Part shown: positions 33,450-41,967 of the stretch, one piece after another
Position numbering within the stretch: position 1 is the first letter of the stretch
Layout of the letters: the number at the start of each line of letters is the position of its first letter
NCBI RefSeq assembly: GCF_034006665.1
Contig: NZ_JAVESI010000012.1
Coordinates: forward strand, 1-64,000
DNA from: Trichloromonas sp034006665
GTDB lineage: Bacteria > Desulfobacterota > Desulfuromonadia > Desulfuromonadales > Trichloromonadaceae
Length of the DNA stretch: 64,000 nucleotides
Direction of reading: 5' to 3'
The notes under the pieces: generated by a model
Told to the model about the DNA's origin: nothing
Databases searched by the model: none
The model's input: the letters and a program-made list of their open reading frames with translations, nothing else
Made by a program: the position numbers and the translations under genes

Positions 33450-34685
33450 ATGAAAACATATCAAATAAGATTATATCCTACTAAAAATCAAATAGATGAA
33501 TTGAATGAATTATCATTCACCAGAAGTGAAATATGGAATGAATTATTGGATATACAACAAAAATCATATGAAAATAATAAATCTATATACAACAAGTTTG
33601 ATCTTAACAATATGTTACCTAAATTAAAAGAAAAATACCCAACATGGAAAAAATTAAACTCTAAATCAATTCAAACAATATCAACAGAATTATTTGGTTC
33701 TTATAGATCATTTTTCAATTTAATTAAAAAAGATAAAAATACTAGACCTCCGAAAAAGATAGAATTTAATGATTACCATACGATTACATGGAATCAATCT
33801 GGTTGGATAATAAAAGAAAATAATATTATAATAATAAATAAAATATCTTTTAGATATAAATCTAATTTGGATATTAAAAACTTAAATATTAAAGAAATTA
33901 GAGTTAAACATGTAAGAAATAAATGGTTATGTGATTTAATTGTTAATGATGAAATTAAATATAAAAATGATTTAAATATTAAAACAAATGTTTTAGCCTT
34001 TGATTTGGGTTTGAGTAAATTAGCAACAGGAATAGATAACAAAGGAAATCAAATAGTAGTAGAGAACAAAAGTAAAAAAATAAATAAATATTTTCAAAAA
34101 CAAATAGGCAAAGTACAAGAAAAAAGAAGTAAAACTAAAAAAGGTTCAAAAAGAAATAAAAAGTTAAGAAAAGATTTAAATAAATTATATCATAGAAAGA
34201 ACGAACAAATAAAACAAACTCTCCATATTCAGAGTAAAAAATTAGCGAATATGAACTATAATACAATTATAGTTGGTGATCTATCAGTTAAAAAATTAAT
34301 GGAAAAAGAAGGAACAAATAAAAAGAAAAAAGGTATTAGAAAGTCATTTCATCAATCTAATATCAATATGTTTTTACAATTTCTTTCTTATAAGTGCCAG
34401 AGTAAAAATATTAATTTAACAAAAATTGATGAAAAATGGACAAGTCAATTAAATTGTTTAACCGGTAAATTATTTGATAAAAAAATAGAATTGAATAACA
34501 GAAAAGTTAAATTATCAAATGAAATAACAATAGATCGAGATTTAAATTCAGCCATAAATATAATAAAAAGATGGTTTGAAAATCATTTTGCTTCCATGAA
34601 CGAGCCATTGGATTTAACCAATGTACTTGAAAAGTATAATCTTTCCAATGAAACACACAAATCTTTACCATTCATGGTTATTTAG
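33450..34685 (+). CDS. tnpB: TnpB-family RNA-guided nuclease with a degenerate zinc knuckle
   Basis: This 411-aa protein is the usual TnpB size. RuvC-I is VLAFDLGLSKLATGID (D185), RuvC-II is IIVGDLSVKKLM (D277), and RuvC-III is IDRDLNSAINI (D362/D364). The N-terminal region (YQIRLYPTKNQIDELNE, TRSEIWNELLDIQQ) is typical. The zinc knuckle that normally carries four Cys between RuvC-II and III is replaced by WTSQLNCLTGKLFDKKIELN with a single Cys. The 3' end of the gene overlaps the putative guide RNA. TnpB cuts DNA matching the sequence beside the element and helps it persist. Confidence 0.9.
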   Translation: MKTYQIRLYPTKNQIDELNELSFTRSEIWNELLDIQQKSYENNKSIYNKFDLNNMLPKLKEKYPTWKKLNSKSIQTISTELFGSYRSFFNLIKKDKNTRPPKKIEFNDYHTITWNQSGWIIKENNIIIINKISFRYKSNLDIKNLNIKEIRVKHVRNKWLCDLIVNDEIKYKNDLNIKTNVLAFDLGLSKLATGIDNKGNQIVVENKSKKINKYFQKQIGKVQEKRSKTKKGSKRNKKLRKDLNKLYHRKNEQIKQTLHIQSKKLANMNYNTIIVGDLSVKKLMEKEGTNKKKKGIRKSFHQSNINMFLQFLSYKCQSKNINLTKIDEKWTSQLNCLTGKLFDKKIELNNRKVKLSNEITIDRDLNSAINIIKRWFENHFASMNEPLDLTNVLEKYNLSNETHKSLPFMVI

Positions 34686-34697
34686 TTTGTGTGTAGT
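34600..34697 (+). ncRNA. Candidate omega (re) RNA of TnpB
   Basis: The 3' end of tnpB plus the right end folds into at least two hairpins: CATTGG/CCAATG (34606-34623), and ACACACAAA/TTTGTGTGT (34653-34694) with ACCAT/ATGGT inside. In IS605 elements this region is the guide scaffold, and the guide is the flank that follows, here from about 34698 (TCATCAATAAATGATATATA). The structure is seen; RNA activity is inferred. Confidence 0.55.
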
Positions 34698-34820
34698 TCA
34701 TCAATAAATGATATATATGATGAAGAATTCTGGAACAAATCAGGATATAATTGTCCAAATACAATAAATGAGTTAGTTAATATTTGTAAAGAATTAAATA
34801 TAAAAATAAAAATAAAATAG
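34698..34820 (+). pseudogene. 3' part of the gene interrupted by the TnpB element
   Basis: The open frame SSINDIYDEEFWNKSGYNCP, then NTINELVNICKELN, runs to TAG at 34818. It has no start of its own and continues the sense of 33078-33266 (DLYS | SIND). The next gene starts 1 base later. Confidence 0.6.
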
Positions 34821-34821
34821 T

Positions 34822-35229
34822 ATGTATAAAAATATCATTAAAAAAACATGTGAAGAATGTGGATATTATGGTGATTTTGAAGAAATTTTAACGGAACAGG
34901 ATGAATATTTTATAAATTGTAATAGATGTGGATATTTTAAACAAAAAATGATAAAAAATGTTATTAATGATATTAATAAGATAAAAGAAACATTTCCTAA
35001 ATATACAGAAGATGAAAGGTTTATAACAGTAATAAAAGGTGGTTTTGGGACTTGGAAAATTATACAGAATAATGTTAAAAATGAAGGTTCATTTGTAGAT
35101 CAAAATCATATAAATGATTTTCTATCTAATATAGAAAAAATTATTGATATTGAAGGTGTAACTGAAATTTCATATAATATAAAAGTTAATAATAATTGGG
35201 AATATAAAGAAATAAAAAAACCTTCTTAA
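34822..35229 (+). CDS. Zinc-ribbon protein of unknown function
   Basis: In this 135-aa protein, residues 9-40 form a zinc ribbon: CEECGYYG ... CNRCGYFKQ (CxxC-x20-CxxC). The remainder (ERFITVIKGGFGTWKIIQNN, then GVTEISYNIKVNNNWEYKEI) looks like a small alpha/beta domain. It starts 1 base after the interrupted gene and ends in a terminator. The family is not recognised; a nucleic-acid-binding role is plausible from the ribbon. Confidence 0.65.
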   Translation: MYKNIIKKTCEECGYYGDFEEILTEQDEYFINCNRCGYFKQKMIKNVINDINKIKETFPKYTEDERFITVIKGGFGTWKIIQNNVKNEGSFVDQNHINDFLSNIEKIIDIEGVTEISYNIKVNNNWEYKEIKKPS

Positions 35230-35241
35230 AGAAGGTTTTTT
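35215..35241. terminator. Bidirectional terminator
   Basis: AAAAAACCTTC / GAAGGTTTTTT has a 5-base loop and overlaps the ends of the convergent genes at 35229 and 35245. Confidence 0.85.
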
Positions 35242-35244
35242 TAT

Positions 35245-35901
35245 TTATAAATCATTAAATCTTCGTATAATTTTCTTATTATTATCTGATATTGTTTCTA
35301 TTGGTTTATACTGTTTAGTTTTAGTTAATGTATCTTTTTTATTATCTCTGCTCTCATTTTTTGGCTTATTATCTACATTTTCTTCGATTTTTGATTCTTC
35401 TTCTAATTTTTTCATTTGTTGAACCAATTCTATTTCTTTTTGTTTTTCTCTTTCTAAGATATCATCTATGTTATTAACATGTTTAACAGTTGGTATTACT
35501 TTTTCTTCAACTTTTTTTGGTTTTTCTTCAACTAATGGTTTATCTTTTTCTAAAATAGCGTCAACCATTACTTTAGGTTTAGATGGTTTTTCTATTTCTT
35601 GATAAAGTTCTTCTATTTTTACATTGGCTCTTGTTTTAATTTCAAATTCATCTGACCAAACAGGAAAATATAATTCTTCTGATATTATTTCGAATTTTAT
35701 TTTTCCGGTCTCACCTTTATTATAATTTGATAATTGTGGAATATTAAATGTACAAATATTATCTGTAACATTACCAAAAAATAAATAATTATTATTTTCA
35801 TTAGTTATAATTAATCTAGGTTCAATATTATTAATATCGATTCCTTCTATATTAATTTTAAATTTTAATTTATCGTTCTTTTCATTATTGTAGAATTCCA
35901 T
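35245..35901 (-). CDS. Beta-sandwich protein with charged tail, conserved-looking phage protein
   Basis: In this 218-aa protein, residues 1-95 (KLKFKINIEGIDINNIEPRL, NYLFFGNVTDNICTFNIPQL, GKIKFEIISEELYFPVWSDE) form a beta-sandwich that resembles a protein family frequent in marine T4-like phages. From residue ~100 the sequence is a Glu/Lys-rich, probably coiled-coil and disordered tail ending IIRRFNDL. The ending R-R-F-N-D-L resembles the K-K-F-N-D-F-L leader, but at the C-terminus. A structural role is likely; function unknown. Confidence 0.55.
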   Translation of the reverse strand: MEFYNNEKNDKLKFKINIEGIDINNIEPRLIITNENNNYLFFGNVTDNICTFNIPQLSNYNKGETGKIKFEIISEELYFPVWSDEFEIKTRANVKIEELYQEIEKPSKPKVMVDAILEKDKPLVEEKPKKVEEKVIPTVKHVNNIDDILEREKQKEIELVQQMKKLEEESKIEENVDNKPKNESRDNKKDTLTKTKQYKPIETISDNNKKIIRRFNDL

Positions 35902-36019
35902 AATTGTTAAAATTCTTTTTTATTATATATAAAAAAATAAAAATCATTTTTATTAAAAATAATAAAATACATATTTTTTATTTAATATATATATTAAAAT
36001 ATACAATTAATATATTTCT

Positions 36020-36277
36020 ATGATGAATAGATTAAGATTACATAATATTTTAATAAATAGTGGGTATGAATTAAATAGTGATAAAGTCATAATTTATAGC
36101 AATCCATCTAAATTTTACTATAAAGATGGTATAATTATAAAGTTTTTTGATGATAGAAGTGTTATAATAGATGATACTTTTTATAATAGAAAGTATAAAT
36201 TTAATAAAAATGATAGTAATTATATAATATCTAATTTTATAAAAATGTTAGAAAAAAATCCAGATAAAGTTTTTTAG
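36020..36277 (+). CDS. Hypothetical small protein
   Basis: This 85-aa protein starts MMNRLRLHNILINSGYELNS and then has a beta-rich segment (KVIIYSNPSKFYYKDGIIIK, DRSVIIDDTFYNRKYKF). It contains no motif. It is preceded by TTTAATATATATATTAAAATATA, a possible promoter, and followed by a spacer with a TAnnTTTG box for the next gene. Confidence 0.55.
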   Translation: MMNRLRLHNILINSGYELNSDKVIIYSNPSKFYYKDGIIIKFFDDRSVIIDDTFYNRKYKFNKNDSNYIISNFIKMLEKNPDKVF

Positions 36278-36293
36278 ATTAAAAATTATTTTA

Positions 36294-36301
36294 TATATTT
36301 G
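36294..36301 (+). promoter_or_regulatory. TAnnTTTG -7 box
   Basis: TATATTTG lies 26 bases before the ATG at 36328 and is followed by CATCTAATTTG. A clear -33 TTG was not found, only a T-run. Confidence 0.4.
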
Positions 36302-36327
36302 CATCTAATTTGTTAATTTAGATAAAA

Positions 36328-37362
36328 ATGAATAAAATAAACAACAGATTTAATATTCTATACAAAACAATAAACGACTTCAATTTAAATATAATAAATA
36401 AACAGAATATTTATAGTAAATATTCTGACATTCATGGTATTAGAATATCAAATGATTTATTGTCGTTTTTTACAAATCTCAATGATACTAATAATAAAGC
36501 AGAATACATATTACAGTTATTATTTAGTAATACAATGAATTATGATTATTGCAATCATATTAAAAATAATTTTTTAGTAGATTTAATTAGTTTATCATTT
36601 GGTGATAATGGTTATATAAATACACATAATGATAAACAAAAAATAAAACTTGGTAAATTTATAAATAAAATAGTATTATTAGTAAATCAATATGGTTATA
36701 ATGAATGTATAACTGATGATCAAATTGAAAAAATTGTTGATAAATATAAATCATTTAATACACCTAATGATAACATATATTTTAATATACTAGAAGGTGA
36801 TGATATTTTAAAGGGGTATCAGATAGATAATTACGAAAAAAGAAACTCTAGTGCACTACATGGATCTTGTATGAATAATAAATCTGATCTATTAAAATTG
36901 TATACACAAAATAAAAATAAAGTAAAATTATTAACATTAAATCGAAATGATAAGATAATCGGAAGATCGTTAATATGGGATTTAGATAAACCTAAATACA
37001 TATTTATGGATAGAATATATGCAGTTGATAATTATTTATATAAAATATTTGAAGATTTCGCAATATCTAATAATTGGATATATAGGGAAAATTATGCTAG
37101 AAATGTTTTTAAAGTAAATTGTTATTTTAAAAGTAAAAATTCACATATTGAAAAACTATCAAATAAAATACGTTTAACAGTAAAATTAAATACTGATAAT
37201 ATTAAACTATATCCATATATGGATTCATTTGTATATAGAAGTCATTTAACTAACAAATTTTATATAAATAGTAAAAATATGATAAATTACACATATTATC
37301 AATCTACTAATGGTGGTAAAACAACCATTAAAAATATACCAATGTTATCATTATTTAGTTAA
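36328..37362 (+). CDS. Conserved-looking phage protein of unknown function (GSCM / MDRIY family)
   Basis: This 344-aa protein has a helical N-terminal half. The C-terminal half holds ALHGSCMNNKSDLLKLYTQN, KVKLLTLNRNDKIIGRSLIW, YIFMDRIYAVDNYLYKIFED and FAISNNWIYRENY. The combination G-S-C-M ... L-L-T-L-x-x-x-x-K-I-I-G-R-x-L-I-W ... M-D-R-I-Y ... F-A-x-x-N-x-W recurs in uncharacterised phage and Bacteroidota proteins. The lone conserved Cys could be catalytic, but this is untested. The last 12 bases overlap the convergent gene. Confidence 0.55.
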   Translation: MNKINNRFNILYKTINDFNLNIINKQNIYSKYSDIHGIRISNDLLSFFTNLNDTNNKAEYILQLLFSNTMNYDYCNHIKNNFLVDLISLSFGDNGYINTHNDKQKIKLGKFINKIVLLVNQYGYNECITDDQIEKIVDKYKSFNTPNDNIYFNILEGDDILKGYQIDNYEKRNSSALHGSCMNNKSDLLKLYTQNKNKVKLLTLNRNDKIIGRSLIWDLDKPKYIFMDRIYAVDNYLYKIFEDFAISNNWIYRENYARNVFKVNCYFKSKNSHIEKLSNKIRLTVKLNTDNIKLYPYMDSFVYRSHLTNKFYINSKNMINYTYYQSTNGGKTTIKNIPMLSLFS

Positions 37363-37959
37363 TTTTAATTGAATTGATTGTATTATTTGTAAATATTTAT
37401 TTTGTATATACTTTATAATATCATTTTTTTTACTAATATCTGATGTAGTTAATAATTTATTTACTATGTCTTGTATCAATTCATCTCTGTTATATTCAGA
37501 TATAAAATGAGATAATTTTATATTATTATGGTATATTTTATTTAATATTATTATATCATTATCGAAATTAGTATTTACTATTTCTACAATTTTTTCGTAT
37601 ATAAGTGATTTTTTAGGAATAAACATTGTTTTTTCGTTATTAAATAAAATATTATCTATAATATCATTTACAGAATTTGTTACATCTACTAATGATGTTT
37701 TTAATGTTAAAGATATCATATTTATACTGGATTGATCATCTAATATATTTTTATGTTCTCTTAGTTGTTCTATTTTATCTATTATTTTATTATTTTGTTC
37801 TTCAAAACTATTAACAATTTCTTTAATTTTTTTTCTATCATTTCTCTTATTATAAATAATAGTAAATACATATGCTAATGTTATTATTATTAAAGCAGAT
37901 AACTTGTAAATACTATCAATAGAATCTATCACACTAGGATCAATTTGAAGCAATAACAT
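37351..37959 (-). CDS. Membrane-anchored coiled-coil protein
   Basis: In this 202-aa protein, residues ~16-40 form one membrane segment (LSALIIITLAYVFTIIYNK), followed by a basic stop-transfer stretch and a coiled coil (IKEIVNSFEEQNNKIIDKIE, then QLREHKNILDD). The C-terminal part is helical. The topology looks like a small inner-membrane spanin- or holin-associated protein, but there is no specific evidence. Its own promoter-like motif AATTTTATATATAAAATAAA lies upstream. It converges with the gene ending at 37362 with a 12-base overlap and no terminator between them. Confidence 0.55.
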   Translation of the reverse strand: MLLLQIDPSVIDSIDSIYKLSALIIITLAYVFTIIYNKRNDRKKIKEIVNSFEEQNNKIIDKIEQLREHKNILDDQSSINMISLTLKTSLVDVTNSVNDIIDNILFNNEKTMFIPKKSLIYEKIVEIVNTNFDNDIIILNKIYHNNIKLSHFISEYNRDELIQDIVNKLLTTSDISKKNDIIKYIQNKYLQIIQSIQLKLTK

Positions 37960-38034
37960 AAATATTTATTTTTATTTTATATATAAAATTAAGAATATTA
38001 AATTTTAATATATAGATAAAAATATGTGAATTAG

Positions 38035-40482
38035 ATGTATTATTTACTAGATAAAAAATCAGATGAAACTTTTACAATAAATTTTATAGGTTCAGAAAAA
38101 TTTGATATTGGTAATAAACTAATATTAAAGATGCCTGAATGTGTAAAGGGAATAACTAAAATAACATCATTTAATGATATAATTATAGGAGAAACAAAGA
38201 CATCATTTTTAAAAAAATCATTCAGATATAAAAATGGAAAAACATATGAATGGTCTAATATTTTATCAATAGATGAAATAACAAATATAGAAATATGTCC
38301 ATCTAGATGTTTAGAATTAGAAATAATATATTTTAGAGTAGATGATAATAGAGATAATAATACTGAGATTTTCTTAAACGGTGTAACTATAAATGGGGAA
38401 TATAATATAATGAAATCTGATAGTTTTGTAACTTTAACTATTGATAATCCTTTACAAATATTAGAAGTAGGTGATTTATTAAAAATATTCTCAATTGATG
38501 CTTTTGAAATAATATCTACATCTAAACTAGATGATCATTTTACAATAAAATATAGATATTCACAAAATGATAAAAGATCATGGACAAAATGGGAACCATT
38601 AACAAAAGAAAATATATCTACTGCAAAATGGGATAAATTAAGATTTGTTGAATTACAATATCTATTTGAACTATCACCAAATGTTATAAAACCAGTTAAA
38701 ATATATGACGTTATATTATATGGCGATTTCCAAAATGTAACAGCTAACTATAAAAAAATCAATAAATTCGGATTAAAAGAAAACTGTGTGAATTTAGCAT
38801 TTAAACCTTCTGATATAAAAGAACAAACAAGTGGTATAGATGAAACTATACCAGCTAAATCTTTAGATTCTAATACATTATCATTGATAAAGGAAACATC
38901 AGAATACCAATTAAGAATGAATTGGTTAACACAAGGTATAAATTGTTATTCTAATGTATTATCATCTGAAGGTATGACACAATTAGATGTGTTAAATGCT
39001 GAAAATAAAGCTAACTCTGCTAATTTTTGGAATCCTTATGAATTTGATAAGATAACAAATTTTCATGATATGTTAGCTAAACAAATATCAGATATGTTGG
39101 GTATGACAGTGGAATACCATCTGACCGATCCTGATGGAAATGGTATAGATAGAGTAATTCATGAGTATCAATTACATAACATAATAGATTATAAAAATAT
39201 TAAAGTATTAGTACCTGATAATCAATTCCCAGAAAATCAAATTATAATAAATCAGTTTAATCTTGATTTATTTGATACATTTAAGGTACATATATTAAAA
39301 AGTGATTTTAAAGAAGTATTTGGTATAGGTAAAAGACCTGGACAAGAAGATGTTTTATATTTTTGTCAAGTTAATAGAATGTATATTGTAAAACATGCTC
39401 AAATTCATAAGAATATTATGAATGCTGGTATTTATTATGATGTTGTTCTTGAGAAATATGAAAAAAGATCTAATGTTATTAATAGGGTTGAAGAATCTAA
39501 ATCAAGAATTGAACAACTTACAAGAAATACAACAATTGATGAATTATTTGGTTTTGAAGAAGAACAAGACTTTAAAAAGGTTGCAAATAAAATTCAGTTA
39601 AAACCAAAATCATTCGATTTTATAAGATCAAATATAAATAAAGATACTAAAATTGTTAAAAATGATATTTATAATGGAAGTATTAAAGTAATGGAAAATT
39701 ATTATGATATTTCAAGAGTTCAATCATCAGATAACGCTGTAACTTATAAAAAAGCAGATAATAAATTATTAAAATCTGATAACAGGTCATTTATATTTTG
39801 GTTTAAATTTCCTAATGAATATGATGTTAACAAAGCAATAACTAAAAGAGTGATAAATGGTTATGATATAGATGATAATAGATATTATTTTTTAGTAAAT
39901 TATGATGATGATAGTGGATTAGGCTATTCTATATTTTATCAAAGTGGATATATATATCTTCAAATAAATGATAATTTATATAAGATGGAATCAGATATTA
40001 TGACAAATGTTTGGTTTAGTTTAATTATTAATTTAGAACAAAGACAGAATAGTATTACAATGAAACTATATAGAAGAAATACATCAGTTAATGTTTTACT
40101 ATTCAATCCATTATCATATGATAGAATTCAATTAAATATTGAAGATATTGAAGACATTGATTATGAAATGAGAGTTAATGGATTTAGAGCAGTAGATAAT
40201 ATTGAGATAAATTCAGAAGAAGTTAAATCTAAATATTTATTAATAAACTCATTAGAACAACAAATAAACCCAATTGATTTTGAACATGTGAAAGATATGT
40301 ATATACCTGGTTCTAAGATGAGTATATCTAATATAAGAATATTTAATGATATTATTCCTAATGATTATGATAATATAATATTAAACCAGTTAATTATAAA
40401 AGATGAGCAGAATTTGATATTATCAGATAATGCAAATAAAAAATTAATAACTACAAATTATCCAAATAAACAATGGAGATAA
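38035..40482 (+). CDS. Large virion structural protein with C-terminal LamG-like domain
   Basis: This 815-aa protein is beta-rich at the N-terminus (residues 1-250, FTINFIGSEKFDIGNKLILK; YRYSQNDKRSWTKWEPL, an FN3/carbohydrate-like pattern). The middle region contains EYQLRMNWLTQGINCYSNVL and FHDMLAKQISDMLGMTVEYH, recalling baseplate or neck proteins of jumbo phages. Residues ~584-800 (RSFIFWFKFPNEYDV, VWFSLIINLEQRQNSITMKL, ISNIRIFNDIIP) match a LamG/concanavalin-like jellyroll. It is probably a tail or baseplate component that may contact surface glycans. Confidence 0.65.
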   Translation: MYYLLDKKSDETFTINFIGSEKFDIGNKLILKMPECVKGITKITSFNDIIIGETKTSFLKKSFRYKNGKTYEWSNILSIDEITNIEICPSRCLELEIIYFRVDDNRDNNTEIFLNGVTINGEYNIMKSDSFVTLTIDNPLQILEVGDLLKIFSIDAFEIISTSKLDDHFTIKYRYSQNDKRSWTKWEPLTKENISTAKWDKLRFVELQYLFELSPNVIKPVKIYDVILYGDFQNVTANYKKINKFGLKENCVNLAFKPSDIKEQTSGIDETIPAKSLDSNTLSLIKETSEYQLRMNWLTQGINCYSNVLSSEGMTQLDVLNAENKANSANFWNPYEFDKITNFHDMLAKQISDMLGMTVEYHLTDPDGNGIDRVIHEYQLHNIIDYKNIKVLVPDNQFPENQIIINQFNLDLFDTFKVHILKSDFKEVFGIGKRPGQEDVLYFCQVNRMYIVKHAQIHKNIMNAGIYYDVVLEKYEKRSNVINRVEESKSRIEQLTRNTTIDELFGFEEEQDFKKVANKIQLKPKSFDFIRSNINKDTKIVKNDIYNGSIKVMENYYDISRVQSSDNAVTYKKADNKLLKSDNRSFIFWFKFPNEYDVNKAITKRVINGYDIDDNRYYFLVNYDDDSGLGYSIFYQSGYIYLQINDNLYKMESDIMTNVWFSLIINLEQRQNSITMKLYRRNTSVNVLLFNPLSYDRIQLNIEDIEDIDYEMRVNGFRAVDNIEINSEEVKSKYLLINSLEQQINPIDFEHVKDMYIPGSKMSISNIRIFNDIIPNDYDNIILNQLIIKDEQNLILSDNANKKLITTNYPNKQWR

Positions 40483-40505
40483 TTTTTTTATTCAAAAAAA
40501 ATTAT

Positions 40506-40513
40506 TATATTTG
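40506..40513 (+). promoter_or_regulatory. TAnnTTTG -7 box
   Basis: TATATTTG lies 20 bases before the ATG at 40534 and is followed by CAAATAATTT, very similar to the box at 36294. A TTTTTTT run lies at the -33 position. Confidence 0.4.
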
Positions 40514-40533
40514 CAAATAATTTCATAATAAAA

Positions 40534-41112
40534 ATGGATAAATTATATACAAGAGTTAATTTAATAATCGAAGTTAAAGACTATCCTGTTGGTGGTATAG
40601 TAAAAATGCATTTTTGGTTAAATTATATATTAGACGTTGAAGATGTTGATAAATTTATCAAAGATAATATAGAATTTAATCAAGATTTTAAAAATAAATA
40701 TACTATAAATAAGGTATCAGTGGGAGGAATTCATTATTGTTCAAGTATGTCTAATAAAGAAGGATTTGGTAATTTAATATTTGATTCTTATATTAGACAC
40801 ACACCAATATTTAATAAAGATAATAAAAATGAAAATAATACTGAATATAAAAAGAAAAAAAACATAACATTAGATGATATTGATCTTTTTAATATAGATA
40901 ATGAAGAATTAAAAAATTATATAAAAAAGATAAATAATGAATTATTTAAAAGAGAATATTTTTTAAGTGATGATGAATTTAATTTTTATGATAAATCTAA
41001 TGGATCAATTGATATAAAAGATGTTAAAAATATTTATAAGAAATATAATGGTGATTTAATAAAGTACAAAAAAGATATAATAAGAAATAAATTAAAATGT
41101 CTAACTATATAG
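40534..41112 (+). CDS. Hypothetical protein
   Basis: In this 192-aa protein, residues 1-95 (YTRVNLIIEVKDYPVGGIVK, HFWLNYILDVEDVDKFIKDN) form an alpha/beta domain and the rest is Lys/Asn-rich helix. Its last five residues, KCLTI, are encoded by the left arm of a palindromic terminator that encodes the same residues for the convergent gene. Function unknown. Confidence 0.6.
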   Translation: MDKLYTRVNLIIEVKDYPVGGIVKMHFWLNYILDVEDVDKFIKDNIEFNQDFKNKYTINKVSVGGIHYCSSMSNKEGFGNLIFDSYIRHTPIFNKDNKNENNTEYKKKKNITLDDIDLFNIDNEELKNYIKKINNELFKREYFLSDDEFNFYDKSNGSIDIKDVKNIYKKYNGDLIKYKKDIIRNKLKCLTI

Positions 41113-41123
41113 TTAGACATTTT
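41094..41123. terminator. Palindromic terminator inside two convergent coding ends
   Basis: AAAATGTCTAACTA / TAGTTAGACATTTT is a perfect 14-bp palindrome with a 2-base centre that encodes K-C-L-T-I-stop on both strands. T-runs follow on the plus side. Confidence 0.85.
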
Positions 41124-41590
41124 CTTATATCTTTTGAGTTATAGTATACAAATATCTTATCTCTTTGTTTAACATTTATAATATCTAAGTTTTTAACTTT
41201 ATCTGATATTTCATTTATATAATCTTTTAATTCTTTTAATGATTGAGTATAATTAAATGGTGGGTTATAATAATCAGGAAATTTATCTAAATATGTTGAT
41301 ATTTCTTTAGTTATAGTATTTTTATTTATATATAACTCGTCTTTTATAATATTACTTTTTATTTGTAATATATCTAATATATTTTCATTGAATCGATGTA
41401 TTAGGTTATTGGTTTCTATTATTTTTAATAATCCAATTGCATAAGCATCATTTTCACTTAACGATATTGGTTTATTATCATTTACTATTTTTTTTATTTG
41501 ATCTTCATCTTTATCATGTAAACAAAACTTTTTATATTTATCCCATAAACATCTTTGTATTATATCATTTGGTGTAACTATTATTTGCAT
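41105..41590 (-). CDS. Conserved-looking phage protein of unknown function
   Basis: This 161-aa helical protein starts with MQIIVTPNDIIQRCLWDKYK, then KFCL. It continues ISLSENDAYAIGLLKIIETN and NLIHRFNENILDI, a pattern seen in small phage proteins where N-D-I-x-Q-R-C-L-W and E-x-D-A-x-x-I-G-L-L-K-x-I-E-T are the conserved parts. The role is unknown. It overlaps the convergent gene by 8 bases through the shared terminator, and the GIY-YIG gene lies 9 bases upstream. Confidence 0.55.
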   Translation of the reverse strand: MQIIVTPNDIIQRCLWDKYKKFCLHDKDEDQIKKIVNDNKPISLSENDAYAIGLLKIIETNNLIHRFNENILDILQIKSNIIKDELYINKNTITKEISTYLDKFPDYYNPPFNYTQSLKELKDYINEISDKVKNLDIINVKQRDKIFVYYNSKDIRKCLTI

Positions 41591-41599
41591 ATATTATAT

Positions 41600-41914
41600 T
41601 TATTTTTTAATATTATTTTCATTTAAATAGATATTAATAGTTTCATACTTTTTACAATTATTTATAAAATTTACTTCATCATAAATGTCTAATTTAAACC
41701 ATTCTCCATTAACTTTTTTATGTCTATAAATATTATGTAATGTTTTTTCTATTATTTTACTATAATCTGATTGATATTCATCAACTATAATAATTTTATT
41801 AGGACAACCTGTTTGTAAATTTTTTAATCTTGAATTTACTGTACTTTTTGTATATCCTATTTTATATATTGGAGAATTATCATCAATCATTTTTAATAAG
41901 TATACTTTTGGCAT
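41600..41914 (-). CDS. GIY-YIG superfamily nuclease (T5orf172/MUG113-like)
   Basis: This 104-aa single-domain protein reads VYLLKMIDDNSPIYKIGYTK then STVNSRLKNLQTGCP, and EKTLHNIYRHKKVNGEWFKL. The Y-x-L ... Y-K-I-G-Y-T ... R-L-K-x-L-Q-T-G ... E-x-x-L-H ... E-W-F pattern is that of the T5orf172/MUG113 branch of GIY-YIG nucleases. The catalytic Arg/Glu positions (R at ~29, E at ~52) appear present. It may be a stand-alone homing nuclease or a nuclease with another phage role. Confidence 0.8.
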   Translation of the reverse strand: MPKVYLLKMIDDNSPIYKIGYTKSTVNSRLKNLQTGCPNKIIIVDEYQSDYSKIIEKTLHNIYRHKKVNGEWFKLDIYDEVNFINNCKKYETINIYLNENNIKK

Positions 41915-41967
41915 ATATAATATTCTTTTTGGTTATATATTATAATATATATGTCCAAAAAGAATAT

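Larger units (their letters stand above)
33261..34697 (+). mobile_element. IS605-like element carrying only tnpB, inserted in a phage gene
   Basis: The element lies between two halves of one small gene; the boundaries are estimates within a few bases. The left end has hairpin CCAATAAA-TCTTTAG-TTTATTGG (33277-33299). The right end has a longer hairpin ACACACAAA ... TTTGTGTGT (34653-34694) with an inner ACCAT/ATGGT stem. Both ends share AAATCTTTA and TTTAGTTT. Subterminal hairpins without terminal inverted repeats or target duplications fit the IS200/IS605 group. No tnpA is present, so movement would need a transposase in trans. Confidence 0.7.

Noticed and set aside
33267..33450. Group I intron or IStron in the interrupted gene
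   Set aside because: I could not recognise a conserved P3-P8 core. Subterminal hairpins and a tnpB reading frame fit an IS605-like element better. A covariance search for group I introns would settle it.
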